Origin: Campylobacterales bacterium
GTDB taxonomy: Bacteria > Campylobacterota > Campylobacteria > Campylobacterales > Hydrogenimonadaceae
Direction: 5' to 3'
Assembly: GCA_027081015.1 (NCBI GenBank)
Contig: JALWMA010000062.1
Coordinates: 1-49,550, forward strand
DNA length: 49,550 nucleotides
The number at the start of each line of letters is the position of its first letter. Position 1 is the stretch's first letter. The notes under the pieces are model-generated. The model searched no databases, was not told the DNA's origin, and worked only from the letters and a program-made list of their open reading frames with translations. Shown one piece after another: positions 41,478 to 48,681 of this stretch. The position numbers and the translations under genes were made by a program.

Positions 41478-42659
41478 TTAATGACCGTGTCCGCCGAGCT
41501 CCGACTTGAGTATCAGAGATTTGACGAAATAGACCCCGTCGGCGACATACTCTTCGCCCGGCTCCACACCTTTTACGGCAATGTATCCGCCGAATCTGCC
41601 CACAGGTTCCACCACTCTGACCTCATACGGCTTTTTTTCCGTGTGCTCCGCATGCTCATCATGGCCGGAATTCTCATCGTGCCCGCCATGTTCACCATGT
41701 TCATCGTGTTCATCGTGTTCATCGTGTTCATCGTGCCCGCCATGTTCATCATGTTCGGCATACTCCTCATGCCCCCCTTCGGAAGGGACGAAAACGACCC
41801 ACTCGCCTTCGAACATCGTAAGAGCGGTGCGTTTTACGGCGACATGCTTTTTAAAAGGGGGCATGTTTATCTCCATCTCGGCGAATGCGTTCAGTAGAAG
41901 AGGCCTGCTGTCGCTCTCTATCCAAAATAGCATCTGGGCTCTCTGGGTCTCTTCATCGACCTTCGGCAGCAGGTATAGGTAGCGGCATCTGAAGCTTTTA
42001 CCGTCTATATGCAGCTCCCCCTCCACCTTTTTGGGCATGTTGAGCGCCTCGGCGACGCCTATGTATGCGATGGCGTAGTATCCGCTCGAGCGAACCAGCG
42101 ACACTATCGGTGTCTCGGCCGAGAGGTTGGTGTGAAGCGGAACCAGAAGGCGGCTCACAAGACCGTCGGAGTGGGCCCTTATGATGAGGGTGTCGGTCGG
42201 TTTTTTGAGTGACGACGGGGTCACTCCCAAAGAGGCGAGCTGTGAAGCCAATGCGTTCCTGTCGGCCTCTATCGATGCGAATGCGATCTGTTCACGGTTG
42301 AGATCCTGCTTCGATGCGAGCCCTTTTTCGTAGAGACTCTCGGTAGAAGCGAGCCGCGCCTTTGCGGCTTCGAGCTTTTTGCCCAGGGCGATATAGTCGG
42401 CACTCATTCTCGAGAGTTCGAGCGACTTGACCTCCGCGATCTTGTCACCATCTTTCACCTTTTTACCGGGCTCCACAAAGTAGCGCTCCAGGTGCCCTCC
42501 AAGTCGCGAGACTATCTGCTGGCGCTGATTGCTCAGCTGCACTATTTTGGCGTTTACATGAATCTGTTTGCCGAAAGACTTAAGTTCGGCTTTCTCTATG
42601 ACTACGTCGGAGGCGTGCAGCGACAGGGCCGCAAATAGAGTTATAAAAAGTCTTTTCAT
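41478..42659 (-). CDS. Periplasmic adaptor of RND system 2 with a His/Asp/Glu-rich insert
   Basis: A 393-residue RND adaptor with a signal peptide (about 1-16), lipoyl halves, a helical hairpin (about 95-140) and C-terminal beta domains. Between the beta-barrel and the last domain (about residues 295-341) is a low-complexity stretch of Gly-His-Asp-Glu-His repeats holding 13 histidines, a likely metal-binding loop on the periplasmic side. Four perfect 9-bp DNA repeats encode its core. The gene ends His-Gly-His. Its start overlaps the TolC-type stop by four bases. The adaptor of system 1 lacks such a loop, which suggests that system 2 handles a His-liganded ion such as zinc, copper or nickel; that is inference. 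Confidence 0.87.
   Translation of the reverse strand: MKRLFITLFAALSLHASDVVIEKAELKSFGKQIHVNAKIVQLSNQRQQIVSRLGGHLERYFVEPGKKVKDGDKIAEVKSLELSRMSADYIALGKKLEAAKARLASTESLYEKGLASKQDLNREQIAFASIEADRNALASQLASLGVTPSSLKKPTDTLIIRAHSDGLVSRLLVPLHTNLSAETPIVSLVRSSGYYAIAYIGVAEALNMPKKVEGELHIDGKSFRCRYLYLLPKVDEETQRAQMLFWIESDSRPLLLNAFAEMEINMPPFKKHVAVKRTALTMFEGEWVVFVPSEGGHEEYAEHDEHGGHDEHDEHDEHDEHGEHGGHDENSGHDEHAEHTEKKPYEVRVVEPVGRFGGYIAVKGVEPGEEYVADGVYFVKSLILKSELGGHGH
41700..41735 (-). repeat. Four perfect 9-bp tandem repeats inside the adaptor gene
   Basis: TTCATCGTG is repeated four times without change; on the coding strand this is CACGATGAA, encoding His-Asp-Glu each time. Copy-number change would keep the reading frame and alter the number of His-Asp-Glu units. 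Confidence 0.9.
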
Positions 42660-43828
42660 CTCTTGTTCCCTTTCAGATATTCGATTTCTATTTTGTATAG
42701 ATTGACAAGGTAGCGGGTCTGGAGTATGCTCCTGTTCGTCTCGATAAGAGCGTTTTTGGTGCGTATAAGATCGAGCAGCGAGCTCTGGGCCATTCTGTAA
42801 CCCTCTTCGAAGAGTGCCAGCAGCTCCCGCTCTCTGCTCCGCTGCTCTTTTAACGCGGCATACTTTTTCTCCAGAATATCGAGCTCTCTCAAAAGAGACT
42901 TGAGTCTGAAACGCTGGCTCGTTTCTACCCTTTTTACAAAGAGTGCCGCCTGCTTCGCCCTTATTTCGGCAAGCCTGTACTCCTGGTTGGAGCGGTTGAA
43001 GAGCGGTATATCGAGTGCTATGCCGACCCTGCCGATCGACTGGTCGGGTTCGTTCTCTATCTCTGTGAAGAGAGTGTAGCTCTTCAGCCTGCGGCTCTTC
43101 GTTTCGGCTTCGGCGGATAGGAGGCGCTGCCTGCTTTCGGCGAGCGCCAGATCGGGACTCTTTATACCGCCGTCGACCTTTTCCGGTTCCCGGACACCAT
43201 AGATAAACTCGGCATCGAGCCGGGGTGTCCGGTCAAGCCCCGCAAACGACAGCAGCGTATAGTAGCGTGAGGTTATCTCTCTCTCGGCCTCTATCAGCCT
43301 GTTTCTGGCACCGATCAGCTCCAGTGAGGCCTGCAGCAGCGCGGCTTTCGTGCCGCCCCCGCTTGTGAAGCGCTCTTTGGCTATCGACTCGAGACGCTTT
43401 GAGAGGGTTATCTCCTCTTTTAGAAGCCTTTTGGTCTGTACGGCCATAACATAGTCGGTATATCTGCGCCTGAGTGCGGCCCTGAACCATTCGAGACTCT
43501 TTTCATACTCCGCTTTTGCAAGAAGATTCAGGCTGTCGGCATAACTTTTCAGATCATCCTGAAGGCCTAAAACCCTAAAAGGCTGGGATAGACCGAAACG
43601 CCATCCCTCCTCTCTGTTCCCGCTGTCCGGAGAGAAACCGCTTATTTCGGCTTCTATCTCCGGGTTCAAATATCTTAGGGCTATTTCACCCCTGATTTCG
43701 GCCGCATCGCTCTGCAGTTTCGCCGAAGCTATATCCGGTGAGTTTTGTATAGCTTTATCTTCAAACTTCATGTAGTCGACTCCATATAGCGATACGGCCG
43801 TGAGTATTACTATGAACACTCTACTCAT
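42656..43828 (-). CDS. TolC-family outer membrane channel of RND system 2
   Basis: A 390-residue TolC/CusC-type protein with a signal peptide of about 16 residues. Two long helical hairpins are rich in Ala, Glu, Arg and Leu; the family-typical Arg-Phe-Thr-Ser-Gly-Gly-Gly-Thr-Lys-Ala and the late Gly-Tyr-Arg-Met-Ala-Gln-Ser-Ser-Leu-Leu-Asp-Leu-Ile are visible. It would be the outer-membrane exit for the system 2 adaptor and pump. Its stop overlaps the adaptor ATG (ATGA). A strong AAGGAG-like site lies upstream of the ATG at 43828. A dispersed repeat lies in the 220-base gap to the first gene of the operon. Confidence 0.88.
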   Translation of the reverse strand: MSRVFIVILTAVSLYGVDYMKFEDKAIQNSPDIASAKLQSDAAEIRGEIALRYLNPEIEAEISGFSPDSGNREEGWRFGLSQPFRVLGLQDDLKSYADSLNLLAKAEYEKSLEWFRAALRRRYTDYVMAVQTKRLLKEEITLSKRLESIAKERFTSGGGTKAALLQASLELIGARNRLIEAEREITSRYYTLLSFAGLDRTPRLDAEFIYGVREPEKVDGGIKSPDLALAESRQRLLSAEAETKSRRLKSYTLFTEIENEPDQSIGRVGIALDIPLFNRSNQEYRLAEIRAKQAALFVKRVETSQRFRLKSLLRELDILEKKYAALKEQRSRERELLALFEEGYRMAQSSLLDLIRTKNALIETNRSILQTRYLVNLYKIEIEYLKGNKR

Positions 43829-43903
43829 AAATTCTCCTTTTTATGCCGCTGCCGTTCGTTGCGAGAGATAGATCGCAGCCGATACGGCACACAGCCGTTT
43901 TTT

Positions 43904-44010
43904 CACTGATGTCACGCAAATTCCTGGCCGAGCCAGTAGTCCGTCAGACGGTGAGCGGCCCTGCAGCCTGCTAAAGGTTCGATATCACAGATCTCGAGAG
44001 CTTTTCACTC
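43904..44010 (-). repeat. Dispersed four-hairpin repeat, copy 6 (inverted, diverged)
   Basis: CACTGATGTCACGCAAATTC at the high-identity end, then CTGGCCGAGCCAG (a changed but still paired hairpin), a CCGTC/GACGG hairpin, GGCCCTGCAGCCTGCTAAAG, and GATATCACAGATCTCGAGA. It sits inside RND operon 2, between its first and second genes. Confidence 0.72.
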
Positions 44011-44051
44011 TCTGCTGCGTGTGGTTGTCGGTGTGGTGATAGAAGAAGATT

Positions 44052-44357
44052 CTATGATATGGGAGGGCGGTATGCCGGCTTGTCGAGCGGAGGAATGTAC
44101 TCTCTGTTGAGGTGCTCTATGACATCTTTTTTCGCCAGAGAGGGTATTAAGAGTGTGCAAGAAGCCGGTATCGCGTTTAGATGGAACATATGGTGCTTTT
44201 CGCAAAGCTCCCCGCAGTCGCTTCCAACCTCTATCTCTACTACATATTCACACACCGTTACGTGTTCGCAGGAGTCGATAGTGTAGATAAGCGCCGCATG
44301 TGCGATGTTCGTAAAGAGCGAAAAAAGTAGAAGTAGGGAGATCGCCCTGTTACGCAT
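44052..44357 (-). CDS. Small Cys-rich exported leader protein of RND operon 2
   Basis: A 101-residue protein with a clear signal peptide (about 1-21, Leu-Leu-Leu-Leu-Phe...Ala-His-Ala-Ala). The mature part has five cysteines and several histidines (Glu-Leu-Cys-Glu-Lys-His-His-Met-Phe-His-Leu) and a proline-rich tail. Its plan matches the leader protein of RND operon 1, although identity is low. AAAGGA lies six bases before ATG 44357. It is separated from the TolC-type gene by the dispersed repeat. The residues are good metal ligands, so a periplasmic metal-binding or sensing role is plausible but unproven. No named family is recognised. Confidence 0.68.
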   Translation of the reverse strand: MRNRAISLLLLFSLFTNIAHAALIYTIDSCEHVTVCEYVVEIEVGSDCGELCEKHHMFHLNAIPASCTLLIPSLAKKDVIEHLNREYIPPLDKPAYRPPIS

Positions 44358-44392
44358 CGTTATCCTTTCCATCGTTTTAGCGGTATGGGGCT

Positions 44393-44422
44393 ATTGTATC
44401 TTAACTTGATAATCGTTGTCAA
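44393..44422 (-). promoter_or_regulatory. Promoter of RND operon 2 with overlapping inverted repeat
   Basis: On the minus strand a consensus -35 TTGACA (44417-44422) and -10 TACAAT (44393-44398) are separated by 18 bases. TTGACAA-CGA-TTATCAA (44406-44422) is an imperfect palindrome covering the -35, the usual place for a repressor site. It is probably the metal-responsive operator; the regulator gene is not in the window. Confidence 0.6.
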
Positions 44423-44487
44423 ATTCAAGCTGTGCATGGAGAAGTGTGAGAATGTACGCCTTTTTTCCTATTTCGCTTAGATTGTAC

Positions 44488-44493
44488 TATAAT
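44488..44493 (+). promoter_or_regulatory. -10 promoter of the FIST-GGDEF-EAL gene
   Basis: TATAAT 29 bases before ATG 44523 and 11 bases before an alternative TTG at 44505. Confidence 0.5.
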
Positions 44494-44522
44494 GAAACAA
44501 AATATTGGAGTGTGAAAATAAG

Positions 44523-47000
44523 ATGAAGAGCAGGACCCTCGTGTTTACCGACGACAGAGTGCCTGAAGAGGGTCACTTCGATATGGAAGCCGGCAGCGGT
44601 CTGCTCTTTATAGTCATAGCGGCTACCGAATGCAGGGAACATGTCCAAAACGTTCTGAATGCACTCAAGAGGCTCCATCCCAAAGCGAAGACGGTTGGTG
44701 CTTCCAGTGACGAGGCGATCGTGCCGGAAGGGATTTTGAAAAACGGGGCCGTAGCCGTAACGGCGCTGGCTTTCGAAAACACCTCGGTCGATACAGTCCG
44801 CGTTTCGTCCTGTTTGGAAGTCTCCAAAACGCTCAAGCGGTTCATAAGTGACGATACGAGGTTGATGATCTCTTTCAGCGAGGCCGCTACTGTAAACGGT
44901 GAACTCTTTCTGGACGAACTGAGCAAAATCTCCGGCTTCACTCCCATAACAGGTGGTGTAGCCGCGTCACCGACGTTTGAAAACACATTCGTCATAGAGG
45001 ACGGAGAGATACTCGACAGCGGTGCGGTTATAGCCTTTTTGAATTCCAAAAGCCTCAGTATCTTTGTGGACTACTCTTTCGGCTGGCAGGCGGTGGGGCG
45101 TTCGTTCAGGATTACTGAAGCGGAAGGAAACAGGGTGGTCTCCGTTTCGGGTATCTCTCCGGCGGAGCTTTTCAGGCGCTACCTCGGAGAGGAGGTGGTT
45201 GCGGCGATGCCGGGAATAGGCTCGGCATTTCCATTTATAGTTCGAAGAGACAATATGCTCATAGCGCGAGGGATCATAGGCGTGGAGGGCGAGAGTTTCA
45301 TTGTCTCCGGCAATATCCGGGTAGGAGACGAAGTCTACATAGGATACGGCAATCCCTACTCGGTGCTTCAGCAAAACGGGCTTCACAAGAGGCTCGTGCG
45401 CAGAATACCCGACCCCGATGCGATCCTTGGCTTCTACTGCGAAGGTAGAAAGCTTTTTCTTCCCAGAAGCGTAGTCGAGTACGAGGAGAGGGTTCTAAAC
45501 TCCATTGCCCCTACCTGCGGTATGTTCACCCTGGGAGAGTTTTATGGTAAAGGGCGTATGGATTTTCTGAATTTCAGCTCCACGGTAGTGGCGCTGAAAG
45601 AGGGCGAACCGGGCGGTGCGAAAGAGTTTGACTTTCCCGGGCCGCCGAAACTCAGGGATCTCGAGCTTGTATCGGAAGGGTTGTTCCACTTTATAGATGT
45701 ACGAGTAAAGGAGCTTGAAAATCTGGCCTACTACGATGAACTGACAGGAGTCCCGAACAGAAACCTGTTTAGCGCTATTTTGCAAAAGAGCATTGCGAAC
45801 GTGTCGAAAAAAGATGGGTGCGGTGCACTCTTTTTCATAGATTTGGACAACTTCAAAAACATCAACGAAACAGCCGGTCACAGTGAGGGTGATGAAGTTT
45901 TGAGAGAGGTGGCGAAACGGTTGAAAGAGGGGCTTGGCAAAAAGCGTACACTCTGCCGTTTCGGCGGAGACGAGTTTGTGATAGTGGCCGAAGATATGTC
46001 GGATAGATCCGATACGGCCGATTTTGCGCAAGAGCTTCTTCATAGACTCAAAGAGAGAATCGAGGTAGGAGCGTACGGCTACCATCTAACTGCGAGTGTG
46101 GGTATCACGTTTTTTTCCAAAGAGAACAGTGATGTGGAGAAGATACTGAAGCAGGCCGACATAGCGATGTACAGGTCGAAAAGAGGCGGGAAAAACAGGT
46201 GGAGCATCTATCTCGAAAGTATGGGGCAAGATGTTATGGATCGCTATCGGATAGAGAGGGAGCTTCGGGTGGCAATAAGGAATCGGGAACTTGTCCTGCA
46301 CTACCAGCCGCAGTACGATATCCAGACCGGGCGTATCGTTTCGGTAGAGGCCCTGGTGAGGTGGAATCACCCCGAGCGTGGCCTGCTATTTCCGGATAGT
46401 TTCATAGAGGTCGCCGAGTCCTCCGGCCTGATAGTGCCGCTTGGTGAACTGGTGCTGGATATGGCTCTGGAGTTTCTTTCGGGTTGCGGCTGTGTAGATA
46501 GAGTCGCCGTCAATATCTCCTCCAAGCAGTTTAACGACTCCGACTTTTTCTCTACCGTTATGCGCCTTTTGAAAAAACATGCGGTCGATCCGCAAAATTT
46601 GGAGCTGGAGATGACGGAGTCGGTCGTTATGGACGACGACAGTGAGACGACCGACCTTCTCTTCGCATTGGCCGCGGAGGGCATAAAGCTGAGCATAGAC
46701 GACTTCGGTACCGGGTACTCCTCTTTGAGCTATCTGAAACGGATGCCCATAAGCACTCTGAAAATCGATCGTTCATTCGTTGTGGATATACCGAAAGACG
46801 AGAGCGATGTGGCGATAGTCAGAAGTATAGTCGCCATGGCGAGGGCCCTCGGACTGAATCTGGTAGCCGAGGGCATAGAGACGAAAGAGCAGGTTGAGTT
46901 TTTCAAAAGAGAGGGAGATGTAGTGGCGCAGGGCTACTACTACTCCAGGCCTGTCGAGGCACAAAAGGTAATGGCACTGATCGAAGGATCGAAAAAATAG
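44523..47000 (+). CDS. FIST sensor with GGDEF and EAL domains
   Basis: An 825-residue cytoplasmic protein. FIST N (about 20-215) and FIST C (about 220-360) domains, thought to bind small ligands such as amino acids, show Gly-Ala-Ser-Ser-Asp-Glu and Gly-Gly-Val-Ala-Ala-Ser-Pro. A linker leads to GGDEF with intact Gly481-Gly-Asp-Glu-Phe485, and then EAL with intact Glu609-Ala-Leu and Asp-Asp-Phe-Gly-Thr-Gly. Both synthesis and hydrolysis of c-di-GMP are possible. There are no membrane helices, so the signal is cytoplasmic. I chose ATG 44523; the in-frame TTG at 44505 would add six residues, but it would put the GGAG motif inside the coding region. It is divergent from RND operon 2. Confidence 0.92.
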   Translation: MKSRTLVFTDDRVPEEGHFDMEAGSGLLFIVIAATECREHVQNVLNALKRLHPKAKTVGASSDEAIVPEGILKNGAVAVTALAFENTSVDTVRVSSCLEVSKTLKRFISDDTRLMISFSEAATVNGELFLDELSKISGFTPITGGVAASPTFENTFVIEDGEILDSGAVIAFLNSKSLSIFVDYSFGWQAVGRSFRITEAEGNRVVSVSGISPAELFRRYLGEEVVAAMPGIGSAFPFIVRRDNMLIARGIIGVEGESFIVSGNIRVGDEVYIGYGNPYSVLQQNGLHKRLVRRIPDPDAILGFYCEGRKLFLPRSVVEYEERVLNSIAPTCGMFTLGEFYGKGRMDFLNFSSTVVALKEGEPGGAKEFDFPGPPKLRDLELVSEGLFHFIDVRVKELENLAYYDELTGVPNRNLFSAILQKSIANVSKKDGCGALFFIDLDNFKNINETAGHSEGDEVLREVAKRLKEGLGKKRTLCRFGGDEFVIVAEDMSDRSDTADFAQELLHRLKERIEVGAYGYHLTASVGITFFSKENSDVEKILKQADIAMYRSKRGGKNRWSIYLESMGQDVMDRYRIERELRVAIRNRELVLHYQPQYDIQTGRIVSVEALVRWNHPERGLLFPDSFIEVAESSGLIVPLGELVLDMALEFLSGCGCVDRVAVNISSKQFNDSDFFSTVMRLLKKHAVDPQNLELEMTESVVMDDDSETTDLLFALAAEGIKLSIDDFGTGYSSLSYLKRMPISTLKIDRSFVVDIPKDESDVAIVRSIVAMARALGLNLVAEGIETKEQVEFFKREGDVVAQGYYYSRPVEAQKVMALIEGSKK

Positions 47001-47036
47001 CGTCTAATAATACAACTGGTCGCAAAGCATTCCCTC

Positions 47037-48470
47037 CTATATATACTGAAGATATATATCGTAGAGAGAGTACTTTTCGGTATTGTAGATGGTATGATCT
47101 ATATTTGTATTCATAATACGGTACTTGACAGCATAACCGCTGTCTATAACTATCTTTTTCGCTTTATCAGCTGTCATTTTGGAGAAGATAGCACTCTTTT
47201 TCATCTTGTCGGAGAAGAGATCGTATCTGCTGTTCTTTGCGAGCGTGGTAGTTTCCGGTGCGATTTCCCTGTTCAGGCCCGATAGCGTATTTGCGCCGCT
47301 ACCGTAGTATGCAGTGATGGAGCTTATGGTCAGAAACGACTTGGTTTTGTTGGTGCCTATGGCCGTGATAACCATGTTGCTGTCGGGGAGGAACTCCATT
47401 TTTAGATTTTTGTTGTCTTCGAGCAGGAATTTCGAAGGAATCATACCTTTGAGATCGGCATACTCCACGGTTGCGCCGATGGTGAGATTTTTTGCGGTAT
47501 CAGGCCTGTACTCTACCGATTTCGGAATATCTGTTTTGAGATGGTAGGTCACTCTGTCGTTTTGCCTGTAGTCATACTCGCTCGGACCTCGAAGCGCATA
47601 GTGGTCGAATCCCTCTTTTATATATTTTTCATACTCCTCGTAATCCTTTTTGAAGCGGTTTTCTATCTTCTCTCCCGTTTCGGCCAAAACTTTTTCGATA
47701 TCTGCAGCCGATGCTTCGAAGTTTATCTCTTTTTTGTAATCGAAGCTCTTCCTTTCGGGAGCGTCGGGTACGATCTCTACCGGAAGCGTTATCTCTTTGA
47801 GCGTTGACGGTGGGACCATCCCGCTGCGGTCAACTATGTTGTACGAAATTCGTATATTGCCTGCCCCTTTTCTATAGTTGTTGTAGGCTTCGCTGTAGAG
47901 TCCGTTTATGCTTCTCTCTTTCGATTCCGCACTTTTGTAGAGCTCCAGCAGCGCTTTGCGATATTTCGGCAGGTCATTCTCTTTTACAATCTCCAAAAAC
48001 TGCTCACGCTGAAAGAATTTCGGGTCCGATATGGCTCCGCTCGCTACATTCAGACCCACGGTCGTTACCGTAGCGGCCGCATTTACGATGGACGCGATTC
48101 CTGTATAGAGAGCCTGCCGTCCGGTGTAGCGGCTTTCGCAGAACTTTTTGTTTTTATCGTTGTCGTCCATCTTTACGAAACAGCCTGGGCTCTTTTCTCC
48201 CTTTTCCACCTCTCGGCTCATACCGTAATCGGGATAGAAACCGCCGTAGGTAATGCGTATGATCTCGATGTCGTCGTCTACCTTTCCATCACGTTTGGTA
48301 GAGATTTTCACCACTTTTTCGCCATCTTTCATATATGCGTAAGCGAGGGTGGTGCCGCTGGAGAGTCTTGCCTCGTTCGCGCCTCTTTGCGTTACGGCCG
48401 AATCGGTCGCGCATCCAGAAAAGAGAAGAAGTCCGGTAGTCACCAAAGCCATAGAGATCTTTTTTGTCAT
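47037..48470 (-). CDS. Lipoprotein of unknown function
   Basis: A 477-residue protein with a lipoprotein signal peptide: basic start, hydrophobic stretch and lipobox Leu-Phe-Ser-Gly-Cys20. The mature part is polar and mixed alpha/beta, with a run of hydrophobic residues at about 120-140 (Ile-Ala-Ser-Ile-Val-Asn-Ala-Ala). The C-terminal half is beta-rich and could be an Ig-like or similar fold. No known domain is recognised. It would be anchored to the outer or inner membrane on the periplasmic side. AAGGAACAG precedes the ATG, and a good promoter with an upstream palindrome is visible. It is monocistronic. Confidence 0.78.
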   Translation of the reverse strand: MTKKISMALVTTGLLLFSGCATDSAVTQRGANEARLSSGTTLAYAYMKDGEKVVKISTKRDGKVDDDIEIIRITYGGFYPDYGMSREVEKGEKSPGCFVKMDDNDKNKKFCESRYTGRQALYTGIASIVNAAATVTTVGLNVASGAISDPKFFQREQFLEIVKENDLPKYRKALLELYKSAESKERSINGLYSEAYNNYRKGAGNIRISYNIVDRSGMVPPSTLKEITLPVEIVPDAPERKSFDYKKEINFEASAADIEKVLAETGEKIENRFKKDYEEYEKYIKEGFDHYALRGPSEYDYRQNDRVTYHLKTDIPKSVEYRPDTAKNLTIGATVEYADLKGMIPSKFLLEDNKNLKMEFLPDSNMVITAIGTNKTKSFLTISSITAYYGSGANTLSGLNREIAPETTTLAKNSRYDLFSDKMKKSAIFSKMTADKAKKIVIDSGYAVKYRIMNTNIDHTIYNTEKYSLYDIYLQYI

Positions 48471-48504
48471 TCTGTTCCTTTTTTTATGATTTATTATGTT
48501 TTGA

Positions 48505-48556
48505 ATTATACCTTGTTATTTGCCTGTGTCACGCTTAAAATGGTGCAATTTTAAGC
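48505..48556 (-). promoter_or_regulatory. Lipoprotein promoter with an upstream palindrome
   Basis: On the minus strand -35 GTGACA (48527-48532) and -10 TATAAT (48505-48510) are 16 bases apart. Immediately upstream of the -35 is a perfect inverted repeat, GCTTAAAAT at 48533-48541 and ATTTTAAGC at 48548-48556, with a six-base spacer. This is the position of an activator site. Confidence 0.55.
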
Positions 48557-48669
48557 ATAATTTGCCTAATTTTTGCAATTATTTCCGCAGTAAAGATCGA
48601 CACGATCAGAAGTTTGTTTAAGAAGCAAAAAAAGTCGTTGCGGATGATTCCGACTATGCGTTTCTCCGG

Positions 48670-48675
48670 TATACT
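48670..48675 (+). promoter_or_regulatory. -10 element six bases before the apbE start
   Basis: TATACT is followed by GACGAT and the ATG at 48682, with no Shine-Dalgarno. The transcript would be leaderless or almost so. Confidence 0.45.
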
Positions 48676-48681
48676 GACGAT

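Noticed and set aside
41640-41780. Tandem repeats that might be a CRISPR array
   Set aside because: The units are 9 bp, contiguous without spacers, and encode His-Asp-Glu in frame inside an adaptor gene.
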